Of a stretch of DNA of 64,000 nucleotides, positions 1 to 10,916 are shown piece after piece. The translations under genes and the position numbers were made by a program. The notes below the pieces were generated by a model that made no database searches, had not been told where the DNA came from, and saw nothing but the letters and a program-made list of their open reading frames with translations. The stretch covers positions 188,501 through 252,500 of the forward strand of contig JAJOZX010003320.1 in assembly GCA_023014485.1 (NCBI GenBank), in the 5' to 3' direction. Origin of the DNA: Bathynomus jamesi (lineage: Eukaryota > Arthropoda > Malacostraca > Isopoda > Cirolanidae). How positions within the stretch are numbered: the stretch's first letter is position 1; each line of letters opens with the position of its first letter.

Positions 1-1227
1 TCAAGATCATTTTCAAGCGTTCTTACGCCCTCCTCAATACCTACACTACTTCCAAATTTCGTATCGTCTGCAAATCTGGAAATTGTACTTAGGAGCCCGA
101 AGTCTATATCGTTAATATAAATGATAAAAAGTAAAGGACCCAGAATAGAACCCTGAGGGACACCACTGCTGACGGGCGCCCACTCCGAAGCCACTCTATT
201 TATTACCACTCTCTGCTTTCTATCTTTGAACCAATCCTCAATTCAGTTGGAAACGAGCCCGGTGATTCCTAATCCTCTGACTTTAGCCATCAATCTCGCG
301 TGAGGGACTTTGTCAAAGGCTTTTTGAAAGTCGAGATATCCTATATCTATTGCTCTACTTGCATAATCTAGAGTATGCATATTATGGAAAAACTCTAACA
401 GGTTTGTCAGACAGGATCTATGTCGGCTAAATCCATGTTGAGAATAAAAAATTAGAGTGTTAGATTCAAGGTCATACACAATACGTTTTGTAATGATGGA
501 TTCCAACGCAACAGTTTGCCGACAATTGATGTTAAACTGATCGGGCGGTTATTACTAGGATTTTCCCCATCACTCTTTTTAAAAATTGGTGTTACATTTG
601 CTAATTTCCAGTCGGTTGGAACTCTCCCTAACTCGATTGATTGTTTGAATATGGTTACTAAGTCGTCAACAACATTGTGGCTAACCTCTTTTAATACCCT
701 TTGAAGAAATAAGTCCGGACCAGGTGATTTGTGCTTATTCATCTTCTCAATTAATTGCTGTACCTCATCTCTCGCAATATTTATGGGTTCTACGGGATGG
801 TCACCGTCATACGCAATCCGAGGATTTGGCACTTCAGTGGAGTCTTCCTCCATGAAGACTGTAACGAAAAACTCGTTTAATGTATTTAGTTTGTTTAGTT
901 CGTTTAGTTTGTTCCATTAGTTTCTTTATCACTGAATTTCAGTACGCCATTTCTATCTTTTAGAGGACCTACAGAATTTTTAATTGGCTTTCTGCTGTTA
1001 ACATGGGCAAAAAACTCTTTTGGGTTAACTTTACAGAGTGAGGCAACTCTAGCTTCTTTATCACGTTTGGCTGATCTAATTAAGGACTTAACCCTTCGAC
1101 GTAGGTTTATATAGTTTTCTGAATTAGTCTGGTTGAGATGTGACTTAAGTAGTTTGTAGGCTCTATTTCTTTCCGTAATAGCATTGCTAATTTTGTTGTT
1201 AAACCATTTCGGCGACTTTGTTGACAA
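1..1227 (-). pseudogene. LINE reverse transcriptase (broken, 3' part missing)
   Basis: The linker at 904-1227 is basic (SPKWFNNKI, RRRVKSLIRSAKRDKEA). RT block 1-2 follows at 452-853 (NKHKSPGPD, VPTDWKLANVTPIFKK, NNRPISLTSIVGKLL). Then comes 243-506 with QHGFSRHRSCLTNLL and the catalytic-A region LDFQKAFDKVPH. At about 105-170 the minus strand reads SGVPQGSILGPLLF, and at about 50-80 it reads FADDTKFGS, the FADD active site. Frameshifts separate these blocks. The thumb domain and tail lie beyond the left edge. Confidence 0.85.
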
Positions 1228-1335
1228 GGAAACTATTTTAGTGGGTATAAAAGTGTTCTGTAATATTCTAAATTGATCCCTATGTGAGCTCCAGGTGCCA
1301 TTGACATCCTCACTTATTAGAACTTCAAGTGTGTC

Positions 1336-2031
1336 TTAACTACTTCGGAAGCTTTCAAAATTTGCTCTTGAAAAATCCAGTCTTTCACGAGTCATTTCGC
1401 GTGTATTAATTGGAACCCTAAGGTCAAACCTAATCAAATTATGATCGCTGTTATTCAAATTTTCACCAATAGTCAGGTTAGAGACTAGGTCATCTTCGTT
1501 CGTGAATATGAGGTCTAGTTTACTATTATCCCTTGTAGAACCGTCAACCCATTGGCTTAATAAATTATCATCCGCAGATTCCAACAGTCTTGAGCCCTCA
1601 GCATCAGCTGTTTTGTTTTTCCAATTTATATCACCACATTTAAAATCACCAAAAATCACTGATCTTATTATTCACTAATCTGCTTAATTGGTTATACAAG
1701 TTTATATCCTTATTAACGGGGTAGTGAGGTGGCCTATATACTGGAAGTAGATGCACTACTTTATTTTTTAGGTTTAGATCAATTCCCAACATTTCATGAG
1801 CAAATACGGGTGCAGAAAATCACGAGCATGCAAAAGTACACCGCCGCCTTCCCTTCCGTTCCTAATTTTGTGAAACATTTTGTAACCTACCATTTCAAAT
1901 TCTCCTACAAAATCCCTTGGTTCAGAATCAATCCAGGATTCCGTTATTCCTATGATATCAAAATTCTCAGTTTTGACTAGCGCTATAAATTCCATTAGTT
2001 TGTTTCTAATTGATCTAGCATTGAAGAGCAC
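1336..2031 (-). pseudogene. LINE endonuclease domain (broken)
   Basis: The frame at 1774-2031 carries the N-terminal endonuclease signature: FNARSIRNK, then DIIGITESWID and GGGVLLHA. The frame at 1336-1659 carries the C-terminal half: a GDF segment, KLDLIFTN and the SDHNLIRFDL motif, whose D and H are catalytic in exonuclease-endonuclease-phosphatase folds. The two halves are separated by a frameshift and a stop near 1660-1775. The domain normally nicks the target DNA that primes reverse transcription. Confidence 0.8.
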
Positions 2032-2453
2032 AGTTTTAAGAAATTTTAAGTTGTTGTTTCTCCTAACTGGCCTGAGTCATTTCCCGAAGCAGGTGAATCA
2101 ACTACTGGGAGAGTATGATGAAAAAAGCACGTAATAGCTAATGTGTATGTGTGAGAAGTAACAAACCACGTAAAAGTTGAAAAGATGTTTGAGTAAATCC
2201 GTGAATTAATGTGGAGTTGATATGAATATGATTCAGGAGTTAACAAGATATACTGTAGAGAGAAATGGAAACGATTTGTGAGCCGTGTAAATGGAGACGT
2301 TGGTCTCACCCCCAATCCTTTCATGAACGGTAACACTGAATCCCTGAAGTTGGTGTAGTACCTTATTTCCATTGGTAATCCCTTTATTTCCTTGTGTTTG
2401 ACTATCTTCGATCCTTATAATGGAAAATAAGTTTTCACATATTGTATGTGCAT

Positions 2454-2795
2454 TAGGGCTGAGCGTTTTTATACTTTTTTCGATTTTCGTTTTGTAATAA
2501 CGTGGAAAAGTGGCTCTTCCACGTCAAAAGTGAGTGTGTAAAATCTCAGAGATCTGCAATAATATCTTCTGCTTCCGCACGCTCGTTGAAAATCCAAAAA
2601 ATGCGCCAAAATACGCATTTTTTCAATATTTTCTTATAGTTTTAATTTTTATCCTACCTTCTTGTAATGGCGAGGAAAAGCATCCTGAAGGTTTATTTTA
2701 GACTAGTTTTAAATATTTTTGTCCTGCGATAATATCTTCTGCCACCGCAAACGTTCCAAAATACGGAAAAATCCGCATAAATCATGTATTTTGCA
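2454..2795 (+). repeat. Left TIR of the 2.4-6.0 kb transposon
   Basis: This matches the reverse complement of about 5713-6051 at roughly 90% by eye, including shared blocks such as ATCCTACCTTCTTGTAATGG and AATATCTTCTGC, the latter occurring twice in each arm. Confidence 0.9.
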
Positions 2796-2868
2796 TATTC
2801 AGCCTATACGCTAATAAATTCACTTTGTACGTCATGTAGTACTCCCACATCGTTCTAGAAGCTTCCCC

Positions 2869-2965
2869 ACAGCCTGGTATGGTGTGTTGCTCGTCATTGC
2901 CATATACGGCAATGAGTCAGTGAGTGATGACTGATGAGTCATGACTCACAACACTCTACCAGGCC
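2869..2965. repeat. Imperfect palindrome with TGAGTCA-like motifs
   Basis: GCCTGGTATGGTGTGTTG at the left is answered by CAACACTCTACCAGGC at the right, and an inner CATTGCC/GGCAATG pair also fits. The centre is crowded with TGAGTCA and TGACTCA-like words. It lies in the 5' non-coding part of the transposon (2796-3220), where a promoter would sit. A regulatory role is only inferred. Confidence 0.55.
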
Positions 2966-3219
2966 TTCTTGCTCTCACTTCCCCGCAGTGTTGTGCTAGC
3001 TACGTTTCGGGTAAAATGTGGATTGTGTCGCTCTTGCTGTTAATACATCTTTGGAACACGACAACACGCATATGTGTACATATGCTGCGTATTTTAGTGC
3101 ATAATAATACGTTGGTGTAATATACAAAACTTCTGCAGAATGCAAGAATATTTTACGTTTTAGGAGTAATTTCTTAATTTTTTTATTAATTACTGTGTTT
3201 TTTACACAATATCAGTACC

Positions 3220-5369
3220 AGCTCAAGCAACAAGAACTTCTTCAAGTTGCCCTATATTTGGGGCTCCAGCTGATCTAGACAAGAGGTGCCTTCCAACCTA
3301 TAAGGACGTCATGAAATATTTTCATCAAATAAGGTTGAATCTGAAGACATCGAAGAAAGAGCCTACCGTTGCTGAAATTTCGGGTGTTCTCTCAAAAACT
3401 CTCGAAGATTTGTGGAAAACAGCCTCTATTCCTACTGTTTCTCATAACCCTGTCGTTCAAATGATTAAAAATTATCATGAAAAATGTCAAAACCTTCTAA
3501 AGTCAATAAAAAGGAAACAAGATAGTGACTCATTCAAAATTGAATTACAAACATTTAAAAATGAGGCAGAAAACAAATTATTTGACATCAGTTTTTGCAA
3601 ATGTGAAAATTTTGATAAGTGTTCATGTGAAAACCATCTCAAGGTTCCAGCAATTGAACAAAACTTCCTTAAAGATCAGAGAACAACAAGGAAATTGGCA
3701 ATAGGCTCTCTTGATGTTTCACAAACTCGTAAAGATCTAGCAACTATTGCTAGAAGACAACAGAGAATGAAACAGTATGAACCAAAACCATCTACCAGTA
3801 AAGGACAAGCAACTGAAACACTGTCATCAACATCAAGTGAAACAGAAGGAGCGGATTCTGATTATGAACCGACACAGAGAATCAAATCGATGGAACAATC
3901 TCATCATGGAACAATCTCATCATTGGCTATAGCTTGTGACAGAACTGGTGTGTCAGACAGGTCTGCTGCTATAATTGCTTCGGCTGTCCTTGAAGACGTG
4001 GGAATTATACACGAAAAAGATTTAAGTTCAGTAATAGACAGATGCAAAGTAAGGAGAGCTAGAAAAAGAGTGAGCTCTATCATTCAAAAGAGAGATTACG
4101 AAGAAACTATGGAGAGTATCTATTTCGATGGAAGAAAGGACAGAACTGCAGTGCAAGAAAAAGTTGTCAGTAAAGGTTATCAAAAAAATATAACAGAAGA
4201 ACATGTCACTTTGCTTCAAGAACCAAACTCGCATTATATTGGGCATGTAACTCCCGCTTCTGGCTCAGCACAGAGTATATCTTCTGCAATTTTGGATTTT
4301 TTTCGCTCAAATGAGATTGATACTTCAGAAGTTAAAGCCATTGGATGTGACGGGACAGCAGTTAATAGAGGACCAAAAGGAGGAGTGGTAGGAAGTATTG
4401 AAGAGCAATTTCAGAGAGCACTCCAGTGGCTGATTTGCTTGCTTTACACTAATGAATTTCCCTTGCGGCACATAGTGATTGACATTGATGGTAAAACAAC
4501 AGGTCCTCAGAGTTTTATGGGGCCAAGAGGAAAAGAGTTAACTGATTGTGAAAAGAGACCTGTTGTTGAGTTTGAAGCAGTTGAAGAGGAAGAAATTGTA
4601 GTTGACAGAGATGATCTGAGCACAGATCAGAAATATTTGGCAGAAATCTATGATGCTGTGTCAAAAGGTGAATGTACTCCCTCTCTAGCTCAAAGAAAAC
4701 CAGGCAAAATGGCACACTCCAGATGGGTGACAACTGCTAACCGCATACTTCGTCTCTACCTTTCAACTGAAGAACTTTCAGACAACCTTAAGTGTATCGT
4801 GGATTATATTATGAAAGTTTATATTCCAATGTGGTTTCAAATCAAGAGAAATTCTTCAGCAACACAGGGAGCCAAACATCTTTATCAAATGATACAACGC
4901 TCGAGGTCGTTGAGTGCCCGCTGTATAGAAATAGTTGATCGTGTTATTCAGAGAAATTCCTATTCACGATGAAGCAAAACATATCAGAGAATTAGGCTGG
5001 AGGAGAATCCTTAAAGCAAGAGATTCTGAGTCAGCCGCAGTGAGAGTGTTTAAATTGCCCATGTTGAACTTTCAGTGCAGTGAGTACTACAACATGACTA
5101 ACTGGCAAACTTGTGAGCTGTCAGAGCCTCCTCTGACAAAAGTTCTATCACGCTCCGACATCCTGAACTAAATCTCATCAGGAGATGTACCTGATTTCAT
5201 CCCACGCTTTCCTTGCCATACCGAAGCGGTTGAACGGCATATAAAGCTGGTAACAGAGGATTCAGCTGCAGTATGCGGTTCAGAGGCAAGGGATGGATTT
5301 ATCAGAGCAAGATTAGAATCCAGAAAGAAAATGCCAAGAATGGAAACAAAAAGTGACTACAGTGTGTAA
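3220..5369 (+). pseudogene. Transposase-like gene, LFDIxxCKC / HSRWxTTANRILRLY family
   Basis: I recognise a multicopy arthropod family usually left as uncharacterised protein; the transposase role is inferred from its place between TIRs. The frame is open from about 3220, upstream of the ATG at 3311, and follows an acceptor-like AATATCAG, so a 5' exon is likely. Visible in order: a CLPTYKDV start block; a Cys cluster CKCENFDKCSC (about residue 97); an acidic linker; GCDGTAVNRG (about 348); LQWLICLLYTNEFPLRH; DGKTTGP; and KMAHSRWVTTANRILRLY (about 475). The main frame stops at 4972. The family's C-terminus continues in another frame (IRELGWRRILKAR, LNFQCSEYY, FPCHTEAVERHIKLVTE) to a stop at 5369. 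The expected residues between NSY and the IRELGW block are missing, so a small frame-shifting deletion has killed this copy. Further stops lie between 5171 and 5369. Confidence 0.75.
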
Positions 5370-5712
5370 CTAGCCTAAGTCCGATAATGGTAGGGTGGTT
5401 GGGTCGGGCAGGGAGGAACTCGAAATGCAGCCACCTCCACGTGGTGAGTTCTGGGATTTTCAATATAGTACATTCAATATTGACGAAATAAGCGAGGAGC
5501 TGCATGCATATTACATAATAAGTCATCAAAAATAAACCAAGCATATGCAAAGTAAACTGCATTGGTGGACCTAAATTATTTAATTGCTCAAATATATAAA
5601 CTTCTTAAATTACTAAAATATGATACAATGAATTGTTAATTGCATTACTTAATACATAATTAACGAATAAACTGTGGTGTAGGTCGGAAGTTGACCATAA
5701 TAGCGTCATTAT

Positions 5713-6051
5713 AAAATACGCTATTTATGTAAATTTTTCCGTATTTTGGAATGTTTGCGGAGCCAGAAGAAATTATCGCAGGACAAAAATGTTTAAAGCT
5801 AGTCTAAAATAAACTTTTAGGATGCTTTCCCTCGCCATTACAAGAAGGTAGGATGAAAATTAAAACTATAAGAAAATATTGAAAAAATGCGTATTTTGGC
5901 GCATTTTTTGGATTTTCAACGCGCGTGCGGAGGCAGAAGATATTATTGCAGATATCTGAGAATTTACACACTTACTTTTGACGTGGAAGAACCACTTTTC
6001 CGCGCTATTACAAAACGAAAATCGAAAAACGTGTAAAAACGCTCTGCCCTA
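5713..6051 (-). repeat. Right TIR of the 2.4-6.0 kb transposon
   Basis: Inverted counterpart of 2454-2795. The region 5370-5712 between the gene's stop codon and this arm holds no further coding sequence that I can see; it is the 3' non-coding part of the element. Confidence 0.9.
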
Positions 6052-6059
6052 ATGTGTAT

Positions 6060-6881
6060 TAGTGCTACCTGTATTATGGAAACTAATTTTACGCCAATAA
6101 CATTTTTCATTTTCATGAAGAAATTTCATTGCTATGACAAGAAAAAACTTATTTTCTACCTATTTTGTCCTTCAACATGGAGAAATCATTACAAAATAAC
6201 TTTTTATGACAAAATTTTGTCAATCAAATTAGCTACAAATCTTTCATCCGCCAAATTTGAGTTATTTCCCGTTTTCAAAAATATTCAAATATTCGTAACT
6301 GACATTCAAAATTTAAAAAAAAAAAAGCGGATTCTGTCTGCATTTCAGTGATAACGAAATACAGAATTATTTTCTTTTCCAGACTGAATAAACTGGACGT
6401 CAACCAAAATAAAATTGTAAAATGCTCCATTATCCATTACAGGAGATAATAAACGCTTGGTTATTAGACGTTTTATAGCTCTTAATGAATTCACATCTTC
6501 ATAGTTGAATAAAACATCTGATATCAGCTAAATTAAAATTATGAAATGACACTGCATATATTAAAAACGTGAAAAAGAGGTTTGTTTATTCCTCTGCTGT
6601 AGAAAAATAGAGTATTATAAGATTGAAATGTACCTCATACAGCATGTTTTGTGCATGTAGTTTTGTAGTTTTTTTTAACCAGTATAATAGAATTTCATTA
6701 ATATTTTATATCTCTGATCAAGATTTTAGACTGTTAAATTTAATATTAACAATCTGACATTATAAACGTTGAATGGCTTAAAATGAAAAAATTCTAAAGC
6801 TTGTAAATGCCTTTAGTATCGTAACTGCACTTTCTATGATAGAAAATTGGAGTTGCGATACAAATCAACAGCAAATATGTA
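6060..6881. other. AT-rich spacer, nothing recognised
   Basis: About 0.8 kb of AT-rich sequence between two transposons. The longest frame here (6052-6351, plus) is lysine- and phenylalanine-rich low-complexity translation without any family feature. No TIR or tRNA-like element was seen. Confidence 0.5.
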
Positions 6882-6901
6882 TAGAGGGTGTTATCAAATT
6901 A

Positions 6902-9263
6902 CACTGGCCAACAAAATGAAACTTTTTTCTCATCACAAACATGATCACACTTTTCTTAATGCATTTTTCACGCTGATTCCGAATCTGGTTTTATTGTTTT
7001 TCTAGCACGTATAGTTATATAGATATATTGGTTTTGATATTTTAAAGTTTTTGATATTGCTATAAGAAAATTTATGGATGTATAGATCACACTTAGGAAT
7101 GCTAAACAACAAATACATCATATACCTTATTCAATGTACTTATAAATAAAGAATACATACATTATTTTATTAAAAGCGCTGTGAGTGTGATTTCCTTTTG
7201 TAAATTTGGCCTGGATTGTCACGATACAGCATCCAACAATGGTCCGCCATCATGCTTTCATTCCAATATCCTTGGTAGCGCTTCTCCATCATCTGAATAT
7301 CTTGATGGAAGCGCTCTCCTTGCTCGTCACTCACTGCACCAAGGTTTTCAGGAAAGAAATCTAAGTGGGAATGCAGGAAGTGAATTTTTAACGACATTCG
7401 ACACTCCATTTCTTTGAAGGCATCAAGGAGGTTCTTGACTCCATCCTTATACGCAGGTGACTTGTTGCTTCCAAGAAAGTTTTCACATATCCATTTGAAC
7501 GCCAGCCAGGCCTTCAATTCCAGCGGACTTAGGACTTTTTCAAATTCAGTGTCATTCAAAACCTCCCTTATTTGTGGCCCAACAAAAATTCCTTCCTTCA
7601 ATTTTGCTGCAGTAACCTTCGGAAATTTCCTTGAAAGGTATTGGAACCCTTCAGAATTGACTTTACCCATTGCTTTAACAAAATTCTTCATTAAACCAAG
7701 TTAATGTGAAGAGGTGGCAGATAGATCTTTTGGGGATCCACTAAAGGGACAGACTGGATATTGCTTATCCCTGGGACATATGTATACCTAAGTGGCCAGT
7801 CACTTTTGGTGTAATGTTCTATAGTGGCGCGACTGTCTCACAGGCAAAGGAAACAACAAAATTTTGTGAATCCTGACTGCATACCCATAAGCATTCCTAT
7901 AACTTTTAGATCTCCACAAACATTCCATTGATGACTGTCGTATTTGATTGCCTTAAGTAGTATATCCATATTGTCATATGTCTCTTTTAGATGGACGGAA
8001 TGGGCAATGGGGATGGATGGCATTATATTACCATTATGCAAAAGAACTGCTTCAGGCTTCTCTGCGACGAATCAATAAAGAGGCGCCACTCAGATGCCAC
8101 ATACGTCTGAGATATGGCTGTAAATAGTCCATTGATGTCATGGCAATAACAGAGAGGACCGTCTACTGAAAAGAATGCTGTTAATTAAAATTCCGCTTTC
8201 GGTAGTAACTAATACGAACATTGTTCTCAAGTAAATTGTTTCTCCTTTAGTCTTGAGGCGAGAAGCTCTGATTTCTCTTTAGACAGCGATAAGTCTAACA
8301 AGATCATTCAACTGTCCTTGGTTTAACTTTTTAGGCTCTAAATGTCTACCTTCAAAAGTGTACTCTGGTTCTGTAGATGGTCCGGAAACGCCAGTTGCAC
8401 CTTCATCACTTTCCATGTCATCTATGATAGAATCTAGCCTATCACTTGGGGGAATTGGAATGGGCAATGTTTCATCATGTTTTACTGGTCTACGTGCTGA
8501 ATCCAAGTTTGGATATACAATCTGGTGTTTGTTCTTGGCAGAAAACCCCATTAAGTTCACACTACAAAAATAACAGTCTTCATGATGATCTCTCGGCTCC
8601 CTCCATATCATGGGTATGGCAAATGGCATTGAAGCTTTCTTTTTGTTAAGCCAATCACGTAATCCATTTGAACAGCCAGAACAGATTTGATGTGGCGCCC
8701 ATGGTTTATCTTGGTCACCTAGATGGCAACCAAAGTATAGCTTGTATATTTTCTTAATGTCGGTTGTAATACTTCGTCGCTGTGTTTTAGTTGTCAACTG
8801 GCCGCATACGAAACAGAACTTGTCGGGGTCATTCTTACATTGTCGAGGCATGTTGACTGACCTGAGCAAACTATAAATTCAAAAAAAATCTACACCAACT
8901 TGACACAACAAGTTCTTGGACTGGACTGATCTTTTGACACACAAAGCACGGCGTTGTTGCCTGAATCACAATGCTGCTAGACGTAAAAGCTCACACCTGA
9001 AATACATAAGATGTATAATTAAGATAATTGAAATAAATAAGATGAATAAACTAAAAAAACACAATAAAATAAACACAATCAAATGTTGAAATATTAGTAT
9101 TTTGCCTATTTAAAATGGTTAAATCTGTGTAGTTATATATATGCCTTCATCTTGAAAACTATACGTGCTAGAAAATATCTGAATGCAGTTTTGGAATCAG
9201 CGTGAAAAATGCTATCCAGCCACCACAAATTGTACTCTGATGAAAAATCTTTGTTGACCAGTG
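6902..9263 (-). mobile_element. DNA transposon with CACTGG ends and 3-bp TSD (TTA)
   Basis: The termini are CACTGGCCAACAAAATG on the left and, inverted, CACTGGTCAACAAAGAT on the right. Both contain the subterminal words TTTTTCACGCTGATTCC and TTTCTAGCACGTATAGTT. TTA flanks both sides (6899-6901, 9264-9266). The intact right TIR of the host element shows a single TTA at this place, which proves the TSD. CAC ends with a 3-bp TSD suggest the CACTA/CMC group; that assignment is inference. The single gene is on the minus strand. Confidence 0.85.
7177..8851 (-). pseudogene. Transposase-like gene, GERFHQDI family (copy 1)
   Basis: This is a widespread uncharacterised arthropod family; no function has been shown to my knowledge. 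The N-terminus (8279-8851) has paired cysteines: FCFVCG, then LGDQDKPWAPHQICSGC, then CYFCS, suggesting zinc binding. The middle (about 7838-8280, several frames) reads WRLFIDSSQRSLK, AHSVHLKETY, CGDLKVIGMLMG. The C-terminus (7170-7691) reads KEGIFVGPQIREVL, FLHSHLDFFPENLGAVSDEQ, GERFHQDI, MMADHCWML. Damage: a frame break near 8280 and others upstream of 8041, a tryptophan codon turned to TGA at the FLCL*DSR motif (about 7837), and a 1-bp loss just before the LMKNF segment (about 7700). Start chosen at the second Met (8851), which matches the start of copy 2. Confidence 0.75.
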
Positions 9264-9460
9264 TTATGTTTCATAAATTAGTATACATATTCAGGACGTC
9301 AAAGTGAATAAAAAAGTTCCTATAAACATAAATCTGCAATCGCTTCGTTTCTGAGACACATTGCTTTTTTGCCGAGGACGATCCAATTAAAATGAAAGTC
9401 ATTAAAGTTTATCAAAGTTTATTTACAGCAAATGTTCAAAATGGTTTCCCTGCATCAGAG

Positions 9461-9668
9461 TATATACATCGTCGCTTGGCGACCCAGGTCTCCGGACCTA
9501 AATGCAATTGACTCTTTCTTGTGGGGTTATTTAAAAAATCTTGTTTATGCAAGAGAAGTTAATAACAGATGAATTGTGGCAACGTGTTCAAGATTGTTCA
9601 GAAACAATATGCAACTATTTAGTCTTTTCCAACGTATGCGGCAAAATTTTCAACGACGCGTTGAAGCA
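9461..9668 (+). pseudogene. mariner transposase C-terminal remnant
   Basis: Between the long TIR arms the plus strand reads SGPKCN and then, across a frame change, FLWGYLKNLVYAREV followed by DELWQRVQ. This resembles the last DDE region of mariner-like transposases (SPDLNPxD...LWGYLK). Only about 70 codons remain. Confidence 0.6.
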
Positions 9669-9889
9669 TGTACTGTGATGCAGGGAAACCATTCTGAGCA
9701 TTTTCTATAAGTAAACTTTGATAAACTTTAATGACTTTCATTTTAATTGAATCGTCCTTGGCAAAAAAGCAAAATGTATCTCGGAAACGAAGCGATTACC
9801 TATTTATGTTCATAGGAACTTTTTGTTCACTTTGACGTCCTGAATATGTATACTAATTTATGAAACATAATTTAATAACACCCTGTCTA

Positions 9890-10240
9890 TGCGCCTTGGT
9901 GGTGTAGTGATCAGCATCGCTGACTACGAAACTACCGGCACCGGGTTCGGTTCCCGCGATGGCAGGCGGCGTTCAGTTCATTCAGTCGTTCATTCTTCCA
10001 TACAAGAAAAATATGTTGGCAGACAAACTGATACCCTGAATAGTCTATTGGTTAAGACGCTGGGCTGCTAATCGGGAGGTCGTGAGATCGAGTCCGCAGG
10101 AGGACTTTGTAATTTCTGACCGTTGATGGTAGGTCATGACTTAGATTTCACGTTAAGCTGTAGGGCTAAGGTGGGCAACAAGCTTAACTTTCGTCGGAAT
10201 GAACAATTCGGGCGGAAGTAAAAACTAAGGTTATATATAT
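9890..10240 (+). mobile_element. tRNA-derived SINE with two tRNA-like heads (copy 1)
   Basis: The first head has a polymerase III A-box-like TGGTGTAGTGATCAGCATC and a B-box-like GGTTCGGTTCCCGCG. About 90 bp further on a second tRNA-like unit starts (TCTATTGGTTAAGACGC ... GAGATCGAGTCC). A tRNA-unrelated body follows, and a short TA tract closes it. The same two-headed layout recurs at 54873. The left end directly abuts the TA of the mariner-like element. Confidence 0.75.
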
Positions 10241-10249
10241 ATATAACTT

Positions 10250-10908
10250 AAAATTTTTCATGACACTCCTTAGAACTAAAGCTGGCCTTCTTTACCTTCT
10301 AATCCTTGGCTTATGCTGTTTATTGGCCTATTACCTTATTACCTAGATGCGCCAACAGCAATTTAAAAAAAAATATTTTCTCATCAGGCCTAATTCTAGC
10401 GAAGAAACCAAATTATGAATCATATCGGAAAGGTGTTCCATACATTTAGAATATACTGTAAAAAGAATGAATTCCATAATTTTAATACTTCAGTTATTGT
10501 GGAAAATTTTCCATATTTATGGTGCCATTAATGGACTTACCTTTTATCCTAATGAAGGTCATCATTTTTAGCAATAAATAATGAACGACTACAGTATTTA
10601 ATGGGCCCATATTAACAAACTATTTATTCTATTTTTTATATGTCGTACTTGAAACTATATAGTCATATTCTGAACTTTAGGTTTAACATAGATCATAATT
10701 ATAACGTAATAAGAGTACAATTAAAAGAAATTCCTAATGTTTAATTAATTTGAAATGAGCCTCTTTCACCGTTACGGGCTCCTAAAATACTTCGAATTCT
10801 GAATACTTCGTTGTGAGATCGAATATAATGATTACGGTTTGAAATGAAAGACATAATTTCCCGTACAACGCACAACAACGTTAATTAAGCTTCTGTTTCC
10901 ATGAAAAC
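10250..10908. other. AT-rich spacer, nothing recognised
   Basis: No coding sequence, inverted repeat or tRNA-like unit was recognised in this stretch. Confidence 0.45.
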
Positions 10909-10916
10909 ATTTAGAT

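Larger units (their letters stand above)
1..2390 (-). mobile_element. CR1/Jockey-like LINE, 5' part, runs off the left edge
   Basis: Reading the minus strand from about 2390 leftwards gives a 5' leader, an apurinic-type endonuclease, a linker and a reverse transcriptase (RT), the normal order of ORF2 in CR1/Jockey-type non-LTR retrotransposons. Such elements move by target-primed reverse transcription. The 3' end and tail lie outside the window. The frame is broken several times (near 1230-1335, 1660-1775 and 850-900), so this copy is dead. The clade call rests on domain order and RT motifs; CR1, L2 or Rex-type are all possible. Confidence 0.85.
2454..6051 (+). mobile_element. hAT-like DNA transposon with about 340-bp TIRs
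   Basis: The ends are inverted copies of each other: TAGGGCTGAGCGTTTTTA on the left and, read on the opposite strand, TAGGGCAGAGCGTTTTTA on the right. Similarity continues for about 340 bp on each side. The flanks carry ATGTGCAT (2446-2453) and ATGTGTAT (6052-6059), an 8-bp TSD with one mismatch. A TAGGG terminus with an 8-bp TSD is typical of hAT-type elements, although such long TIRs are unusual for them. It encloses one transposase-like gene on the plus strand. Confidence 0.85.
6884..9887 (+). mobile_element. mariner-like element with about 200-bp TIRs, split by a nested transposon
   Basis: Left end TA|GAGGGTGTTATCAAATTA and right end (opposite strand) TA|GACAGGGTGTTATTAAATTA form the TIR tips with a TA target. 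The rest of the left TIR (about 9264-9460) resumes after a 2362-bp insertion and pairs with 9668-9887. Without the insertion the element is about 640 bp. The core encodes a remnant of a mariner transposase C-terminus. The TA site and IS630/mariner-type motifs support the class; such long TIRs are unusual for mariner. Confidence 0.8.

Noticed and set aside
9890..10110. Two functional tRNA genes
   Set aside because: The A- and B-box-like words are there, but the acceptor and anticodon stems do not close properly, and the pair recurs with the same spacing at 54873. A SINE explains it better.
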